A stretch of 64,000 bases of DNA, taken from Prevotella sp. Lineage in GTDB: Bacteria > Bacteroidota > Bacteroidia > Bacteroidales > Bacteroidaceae. The stretch spans positions 1 through 64,000 of the forward strand of contig JAFTQG010000055.1 of assembly GCA_017462915.1 (NCBI GenBank), in the 5' to 3' direction. Under the pieces are notes generated by a model, which was not told the DNA's origin, made no database searches, and saw only the letters and a program-made list of their open reading frames with translations. Of the stretch, positions 59,403 through 64,000 are shown one piece after another; within the stretch, counting starts at the first letter, position 1; each line of letters begins with the position of its first letter. Position numbers and translations under genes: made by a program.

Positions 59403-59725
59403 GAGAACAAGAGCTAAAAGCTCAATATGTTTTATATGTTCATTTCAAGTTATGGAATGGAAACGCCCTCTTCGGTTATTAATTGTTTTATTTAATTCTA
59501 ACCTGCGGAAAGCCGCTCTTCCGTGCGACTGATTTCCCTTGCGTTTCTCTTTATTTCCTGTCTGTTTCCTTACCTCCTTTTTAGAGTGTTACTACTATGA
59601 TTTCTTAATATAGAATAAAGGCAACAATACAAATGTAATCTTATATAAAAATGAATTTAAGACCTGACGGCTGATTGGAATCGAGACAATGTAGCCAAGA
59701 TACCATGACAGCCTGTTCATAAACA
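59403..59725. other. AT-rich gap without a supported gene
   Basis: No gene, repeat module or promoter with both elements is visible. A small hairpin (CGGAA-agccgctc-TTCCG) lies near 59510-59528. The shadow frame at 59595-59930 overlaps the real gene at 59726. Confidence 0.4.
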
Positions 59726-60124
59726 TTACAGTATCGAGAACGGCTCGATAATCGCTACGGCGAAGACCATGGAGAGCACGGTTATCACCAGCAGGACAAT
59801 AATCAGCGCTATCTGAAGGACCACGTAGGTGAGGGCCACGATATATGCCGCATAGGCTATCCTTCCGACCCATCCGCCGAAAGCCTTCACTGTAGGCCAT
59901 GCCAGCTTCAGCATATAGGCGAAGAGGCATATCAGCAGAGGTCCGCCCACCACGTTCATCGCAGTGTCACTGAAACCCATTATCTGCATGAGGTATGCAA
60001 GGCTTCCGAAGACGATGCTGCCGTAGAAGGCGTTGACTATAAGTTTGCCGGAAGCCGGCACATGCGACGGGTTAAGGTGTCTGAACACCATGCCGTCCAG
60101 TCTGGTCAATAATTTCAGTTCCAT
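59726..60124 (-). CDS. Small multi-pass membrane protein
   Basis: 132 residues with four probable membrane segments (about 27-47, 57-76, 85-105, 108-128). Opening MELKLLTRLDGMVFRHLNPSH is polar. No named family recognised. Its ATG is 11 bases from the S41 protease stop on the same strand, so it is almost certainly the second gene of that transcript. It may help or anchor the protease, but that is inference. Confidence 0.7.
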   Translation of the reverse strand: MELKLLTRLDGMVFRHLNPSHVPASGKLIVNAFYGSIVFGSLAYLMQIMGFSDTAMNVVGGPLLICLFAYMLKLAWPTVKAFGGWVGRIAYAAYIVALTYVVLQIALIIVLLVITVLSMVFAVAIIEPFSIL

Positions 60125-60135
60125 GTCATTCCTCT

Positions 60136-61902
60136 TTATTTCTCCTTGCTGTCCTTCTCCTTCGCCTTGTCTTCTCCTGGCTCGAGCAGGGAGGCGTAGC
60201 GCGAGGCGTCACTGATGAGGGAGACGGCCTCCTTGATCTGCTTGTCATACTGGAAGCTGTTCTCTATGGCACCGGCCTGGTAGTAGTAGCAGGAGACTAT
60301 GTCGTTGGTGATGGTCTCCTTTATTATGTCGCGGTGGAAGTCAAGTTCCGCGGCGAGATCATGCTTCAGCTTTGCCTCGAGAGCGTCAAACTCCGCCTTG
60401 GCGCGGTCATAGTAGCCTTCGAAGCGCGCCACCTTCTCGAGGTCCTTCAGAAACTTTCCGCTCTCTCTGTCGTACTTGAAGCCTGCGTCTACGGCGCGCC
60501 GGCAGAAGTCCGCATAGTCGGCATCGGAGAGCTGGAAGTCACGTGCCGGGGCTATCTGCGGATGTCTCGCCACATAGTCCACGACATAGTCCATCATGAC
60601 ATTTGTCGAGTCGAGACCCGAAGCAGCGAGATACATCACGATATTCGGTATGGAATCCGGCGTCACCGTCACGTCGGGCATTATTCCGCCGCCGTCCTTC
60701 ACCGTCCTGCCGTGGAGGGTCTTGAACTCCCTCTTCAGCGAATCCGCCACAGCCTCGCGTGAGCCGCCGTTGGCGTGCTTGTAGTTTATCGCCTGGATGC
60801 ATCTTCCCGACGGTATATAATAATGTGCCGTGGTGAGCTTGAGGTTGCCGTTGTAGGGCAGGTCCATCGGCACCTGTACGAGTCCCTTGCCGAAAGTCTT
60901 CGTGCCCATGACGACCCCTCGGTCAAGGTCCTGCAGCGTTCCTGCCATGATTTCCGAAGCCGACGCCGTATTGCCGTTGACGAGTGTCACGATAGGCATC
61001 AAGGTATCTATCGGCAGAGCCGTGGTCTTATATTCATGATTGGCGCGCACGAGCTTTCCCTTTGTCTTCACTATCGTCATGTCCTTGGGCAGGAACATGT
61101 TGAGAATGTTCACCGCCTCCGAGAGCGAGCCTCCTCCGTTGTTGCGCAGGTCGAAGACAAGGCGCTTCATGCCCTTGCGCTTCAGGTCTATCAAGGCATG
61201 GCGCACGTCCTTCGAGCAGTCTTCGGTAAACTGTGTGAGGTTGATGTATCCGATGCTGTCTGTCAGCATCCCGTAGTACGGCATGGCAGGCATCTGTATG
61301 GCGCGCCTCGTGAGCTTGAACGACATCACCTTTCCCTTTGTCTCCTTGCCGTCTTTCCTGCCCTTCTTTGCCGAAGGCTCCTGAGCCTTTCCTGCCGACG
61401 GGCGCAGCACCTTGAGTATAAAGCTCGTGCCTGCCTCTCCGCGGAGATGTTCGGAGACGTATGTCGTCGACTTTCCCTTCATCTCCTCGCCGTCGATGGA
61501 GAGGATGATGTCGCCCTTGCGGAGCCCTGCCTCGTGGGCCGGCATACCGTAGTAAGGTTCGTTGATGACGGTGGCGTCCTCCCTGAGATTGTACGACACG
61601 ACGGACCCTATGCCGCCGTATTTGCCCGTAATCATCTGCTTCAGCTCCTTGATGTCCGCCTGCGGATAATACTCCGTGTAAGGGTCGAGCGAGCGCAGCA
61701 TGGCCTTTATGCCGGTGCCCACGACCTCCTTTGCGTCGAGCGAGTCGACATACATCATGTCGAGGTCGCGGTAGATGTCGCAGAATATCTCCAGCTGTTT
61801 CGCCACCTCGAGGTTATGGTCATTCTTCTGCGCCTGGCAAGGCGTTGTCCCAACGATGGGGAGCGCGAGGGCAAACGCCCCGAAAATATATTTCAATTTC
61901 AT
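60136..61902 (-). CDS. S41 (CtpA-like) periplasmic protease, copy 2
   Basis: 588 residues. Signal peptide (MKLKYIFGAFALALPIVGTTPCQA), PDZ domain (about 85-185, GIGSVVSY...LRKGDIILSIDGEEM), S41 core with Ser in GNTASASEIMAG and Lys in GTKTFGKG, and a long helical C-terminus ending in DKAKEKDSKEK. An insert of polar Lys-rich sequence (KAQEPSAKKGRKDGKETKGK) lies within or after the PDZ. The start at 61902 is preferred over 61920 because it is the signal-peptide Met. Confidence 0.92.
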   Translation of the reverse strand: MKLKYIFGAFALALPIVGTTPCQAQKNDHNLEVAKQLEIFCDIYRDLDMMYVDSLDAKEVVGTGIKAMLRSLDPYTEYYPQADIKELKQMITGKYGGIGSVVSYNLREDATVINEPYYGMPAHEAGLRKGDIILSIDGEEMKGKSTTYVSEHLRGEAGTSFILKVLRPSAGKAQEPSAKKGRKDGKETKGKVMSFKLTRRAIQMPAMPYYGMLTDSIGYINLTQFTEDCSKDVRHALIDLKRKGMKRLVFDLRNNGGGSLSEAVNILNMFLPKDMTIVKTKGKLVRANHEYKTTALPIDTLMPIVTLVNGNTASASEIMAGTLQDLDRGVVMGTKTFGKGLVQVPMDLPYNGNLKLTTAHYYIPSGRCIQAINYKHANGGSREAVADSLKREFKTLHGRTVKDGGGIMPDVTVTPDSIPNIVMYLAASGLDSTNVMMDYVVDYVARHPQIAPARDFQLSDADYADFCRRAVDAGFKYDRESGKFLKDLEKVARFEGYYDRAKAEFDALEAKLKHDLAAELDFHRDIIKETITNDIVSCYYYQAGAIENSFQYDKQIKEAVSLISDASRYASLLEPGEDKAKEKDSKEK

Positions 61903-61959
61903 AATAACTTTTTGCGGCACGGCTGCCGCTCTTCATGTTTTCTATATCATTATCTTCTG

Positions 61960-61993
61960 CAAAGATACTACTTTTCCGTCTTTTTTCATCAAA
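61960..61993 (-). promoter_or_regulatory. Promoter of the second S41 gene (TTTG, 22 bp, TATCTTTG)
   Basis: TATCTTTGCA at 61967-61960 on the minus strand, with TTTG at 61993-61990. Leader about 50 bases. Confidence 0.65.
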
Positions 61994-62016
61994 TAATGCA
62001 TTTTTTTTTGAAAATA

Positions 62017-62048
62017 TTTGGTAGTTTAAAAAAATAGCAGTACCTTTG
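62017..62048 (+). promoter_or_regulatory. Promoter of tRNA-Asn (TTTG, 20 bp, TACCTTTG)
   Basis: TTTG at 62017-62020 and TACCTTTG at 62041-62048 followed by CA, 31 bases before the tRNA. It is the same -7 sequence as the tRNA (CAU) promoter. Confidence 0.8.
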
Positions 62049-62078
62049 CACACGCTTTTGAGACATAATGCAAAGAAT

Positions 62079-62152
62079 GCTTCCTTAGCTCAGTTGGTTA
62101 GAGCATCTGACTGTTAATCAGGGGGTCCTAGGTTCAAGCCCTAGAGGGAGCG
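62079..62152 (+). tRNA. tRNA-Asn (anticodon GUU)
   Basis: Acceptor GCTTCCT with AGGGAGC (one T-G pair), D-arm GCTCAGTTGGTTAGAGC, anticodon loop CTGTTAA with GTT at 62113-62115, T-arm CTAGG-TTCAAGC-CCTAG, discriminator G. CCA is not encoded. Confidence 0.95.
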
Positions 62153-62158
62153 CACAAG

Positions 62159-62187
62159 AAGAGACATTCGCAAGGATGTCTCTTTTT
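62159..62187 (+). terminator. Terminator of tRNA-Asn
   Basis: AAGAGACAT pairs with ATGTCTCTT around an 8-base loop, followed by TTT. Confidence 0.85.
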
Positions 62188-62203
62188 GTATTAACGCCCT
62201 GCA

Positions 62204-62287
62204 GAGGGTGACCCTTCACCGTGCGAGAGGTGACCTTTCACCATGAGAAACGTCACCTTCCGGAGCATGAAAGGTCACGGTCTGCCG
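62204..62287. repeat. GGTSACC 22-bp quartet, copy F
   Basis: Units at 62204, 62226, 62248 and 62270, 22 bp apart; motifs GGTGACC, GGTGACC, CGTCACC, GGTCACG. Confidence 0.85.
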
Positions 62288-62305
62288 AGAGACGCGGCAG
62301 AGACA

Positions 62306-62435
62306 ACCGGAATAGCCGATATAGCCAAAATAGCCGTTATAGCCTCTATAGCTTCTATTCCGGCTATCTCGGCTATTCCGGCTATCAACCTTAACCTTAA
62401 CCCTAACGATAACCCAAAACCCAAAACCTCCTAAC
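62306..62435. repeat. Nonamer core module, inverted pair, with ATAACC-rich tail
   Basis: Direct nonamers (62309-62345) and inverted nonamers TTCCGGCTA, TCTCGGCTA, TTCCGGCTA (62357-62387), then AACCTTAACCTTAACCCTAA-type tail to about 62435. Confidence 0.85.
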
Positions 62436-62469
62436 CGTACAAAGCATCTCACCACAACAGTAGTGCACC

Positions 62470-62574
62470 ACGGTACGTCCCTACAGTTTACGCAATACGC
62501 TCGCAGAGCTCAACTCATAACTTATAACTCATAACTCACAACTGCTCCTAACCGTATCACCGAAAAACCGCCCT
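62470..62574. repeat. AACTCATAAC-type arm before the nuclease gene
   Basis: CTCAACTCATAACTTATAAC and similar units (62508-62544), then CTAACCGTATCACCGAAAAACC to the start codon. This arm class matches the reverse complement at 33294-33334 next to the FAD-synthetase-domain start. Confidence 0.7.
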
Positions 62575-64000
62575 ATGGAAAACAGACACCCTGCCCTGCA
62601 TGACATCTACGAACCGGAAGTGGCGAGCACCCTCTTCCGTGAGCTCGGCGACGCCGTCGCCGGGCGTACCGACATGCACGGCGTGTACAAAGCCCTTGAA
62701 CATATCTTCCAGCGCTGCCTCTTCATGAAGACAGGCACGGCACGGCTCAATCTCGGCGGCACATTTGCCAAGACCGACTACCTGCTGAAGGAATACCGCG
62801 CACCGAAGAGTCTCGTGACGGCCGTCAACGACACGCGTGTACGTCTGCGTAAGGCCGCAGGACAGGCGGCGCACAGTGAGACCGTCGACGGCCTGCGGCT
62901 GGAAGACCATTACATGCACGACTTCCGCAACCTCTGCGAGTTCATCTCCTTCATCTACAAGACACCCGTGCCGGGACAGCTCGCCGCCATGTTTCCCGAG
63001 AGCCGCAGGGAGGAGCAGAGCCTGTCCCTCATAGGCGAATATGCGCGCGTCATCGTGGAGAGATGGGACGACCGGTTCATCTACTGCCAGCACGAGAGTT
63101 CCATAGAGGGAGAGACCGTGAGAGTCGCCTACAGCGGCGGCGTCAACGGCCACGACTGGTCGTATCTCCGCGAGATGCTCTACGAGGGTGCACAGCTCAA
63201 CATCATACGCCCGAGGGAGAAGGACGGCGTGCTGATACCCGAGCTCATCATCCTCGAACCCGACTATCTCGTCGACATCTCCGCCATAGCGCGCTGCTTC
63301 ACGAGCTACGCCGAGTCGCCCCTCGTACACCTTATAAACAAGATACAGCCGCAGCAGACCACCGAACCCATCATACTCGGTAACTTCGCCAGCCAGCTCC
63401 TCGACGAGGCCATGACACACCGCGACACCGGTATGCCGCCCTACAGCCGGAGCGCAAGGGACTTCTTCAAGGACAACGCCCTGAACTTCCTCACATTAGG
63501 GCGCAACCATGACCTGCACAGGAACGCCCAGATGCAACGCATCAACATACAGGCGGCACTCGATACGCTGGAAGAGTCCCTCGGACGCTTCAACGTCAAC
63601 GACGCCATCGTAGAGCCTTCGTTCTTCTCCGAGATGCTCGGCCTGCAGGGACGCATGGACTATCTGCAGCTCGACCTCAAGGTCCTTATGGAGCAGAAGT
63701 CGGGCAAGAGCGCGTTCTCCTGCAACGAGACGGAGATAAAGCCCCGGGAGGAGCACTATATACAGCTGCTGCTCTACATGCTCATCATACGCTACAACTA
63801 CCGCGAAATATACGAGCGGAACAACCGCGAACTGCACGCTCTCCTGCTCTACTCCAAATACAGCAACGGACTCATCGAGCTTCCCTTTGCCCCGCAACTC
63901 GTGTTCCGCGCCCTGAAAGTGAGGAACGGCATAGCACGGGCAGACATGGCATACACACAGCCGGGAGGCTTCGCCCTCCTCGAGACGCTCTCAGCAGACC
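62575..64000 (+). CDS. Dna2-like nuclease/helicase, N-terminal part (runs off the window)
   Basis: 475 codons of an open frame that continues past the window. The PD-(D/E)xK nuclease signature is visible near residues 355-382: LQGRMDYLQLD, then VLMEQKSGKS (Asp, Glu and Lys of the active site). This matches a Bacteroidales family of large proteins with a nuclease domain followed by a superfamily 1 (Dna2/Nam7-like) helicase. The helicase part would lie beyond 64000. It probably acts in DNA repair or recombination. Start at 62575 (MENRHPALHDIYEPEV) directly follows a repeat arm. Confidence 0.75.
   Translation, partial: MENRHPALHDIYEPEVASTLFRELGDAVAGRTDMHGVYKALEHIFQRCLFMKTGTARLNLGGTFAKTDYLLKEYRAPKSLVTAVNDTRVRLRKAAGQAAHSETVDGLRLEDHYMHDFRNLCEFISFIYKTPVPGQLAAMFPESRREEQSLSLIGEYARVIVERWDDRFIYCQHESSIEGETVRVAYSGGVNGHDWSYLREMLYEGAQLNIIRPREKDGVLIPELIILEPDYLVDISAIARCFTSYAESPLVHLINKIQPQQTTEPIILGNFASQLLDEAMTHRDTGMPPYSRSARDFFKDNALNFLTLGRNHDLHRNAQMQRINIQAALDTLEESLGRFNVNDAIVEPSFFSEMLGLQGRMDYLQLDLKVLMEQKSGKSAFSCNETEIKPREEHYIQLLLYMLIIRYNYREIYERNNRELHALLLYSKYSNGLIELPFAPQLVFRALKVRNGIARADMAYTQPGGFALLETLSAD

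Noticed and set aside
6596..62287. GGTSACC quartets as CRISPR arrays
   Set aside because: The units are contiguous 22-bp tandem repeats with no unique spacers, always four units, and no cas gene is near.

Overview
The window looks like a chromosomal segment of a Bacteroidales bacterium, most likely Prevotellaceae-like. The evidence is: promoters of the form TAnnTTTG about 7 bases before the start of transcription, with no Shine-Dalgarno sequences; family signatures such as dipeptidyl peptidase 7 (S46), WbqC, LepB with an SSSLE active-site loop, SufCD, a hexameric glutamate dehydrogenase, and secreted enzymes ending in the short Bacteroidales C-terminal sorting tail. There are no rRNAs, phage genes, transposase genes or CRISPR array. 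The genes are mostly housekeeping and moderately GC-rich. Two AT-rich patches (29.2-30.9 kb and 57.6-59.7 kb) stand out.

Layout. 0.3-5.4 kb, minus strand: acyl-CoA synthetase, prfB, a 50-residue membrane protein, a CYTH phosphatase and sufS. 5.5-7.4 kb, plus strand: an ArgE-like M20 deacylase and a small membrane protein behind an ECF-sigma-type promoter. 7.7-21 kb, minus strand: M16 peptidase, NSS transporter, DPP7, a PAP2 phosphatase fused to a barrel-like domain, a CtpA-like S41 protease, parE, an acetyltransferase and a methyltransferase. 21.2-23.3 kb, plus strand: ruvB, coaD, ybeY. 23.5-27.4 kb, minus strand: YqeY, a hydrolase fusion, sufD, sufC. 27.8-31.7 kb, plus strand: gdhA, two tandem-duplicated outer-membrane proteins and a CpsB-like PHP phosphatase. 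31.9-38.7 kb, minus strand: CPBP protease, a FAD-synthetase domain, a Ca2+-type P-ATPase, pnp. Then tRNA (CAU), two secreted pectate lyases, and wbqC-lepB-dapB. 47.3-57.5 kb, plus strand: topA, aroK, argB, an ECF sigma factor, a kinase, a GH43 enzyme and two lipoproteins. 57.8-61.9 kb, minus strand: two secreted proteins of unknown role, a small membrane protein and a second S41 protease. The window ends with tRNA-Asn and the start of a Dna2-like nuclease/helicase.

The most striking content lies between the genes. About 24 intergenic regions carry a modular repeat. Its core is a run of nonamers (TAGCCGGAA and TAGCCGATA). In many copies the core is bracketed by complementary low-complexity arms: a GT-rich arm on the upstream side and an AC-rich arm running up to the next start codon. 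Of 17 copies with a single core orientation and co-directional flanking genes or comparable context, 16 point the same way relative to transcription. A second family, built on GGTGACC or GGTCACC, occurs at six loci, each time as four units with a 22-bp period. A third element, about 158 bp and highly structured, is present twice with near-identity. Several genes take their stop codon or last residues from these repeats. Two enzymes (the FAD-synthetase domain and the uridine-kinase-like protein) lack a domain exactly where they meet a repeat.
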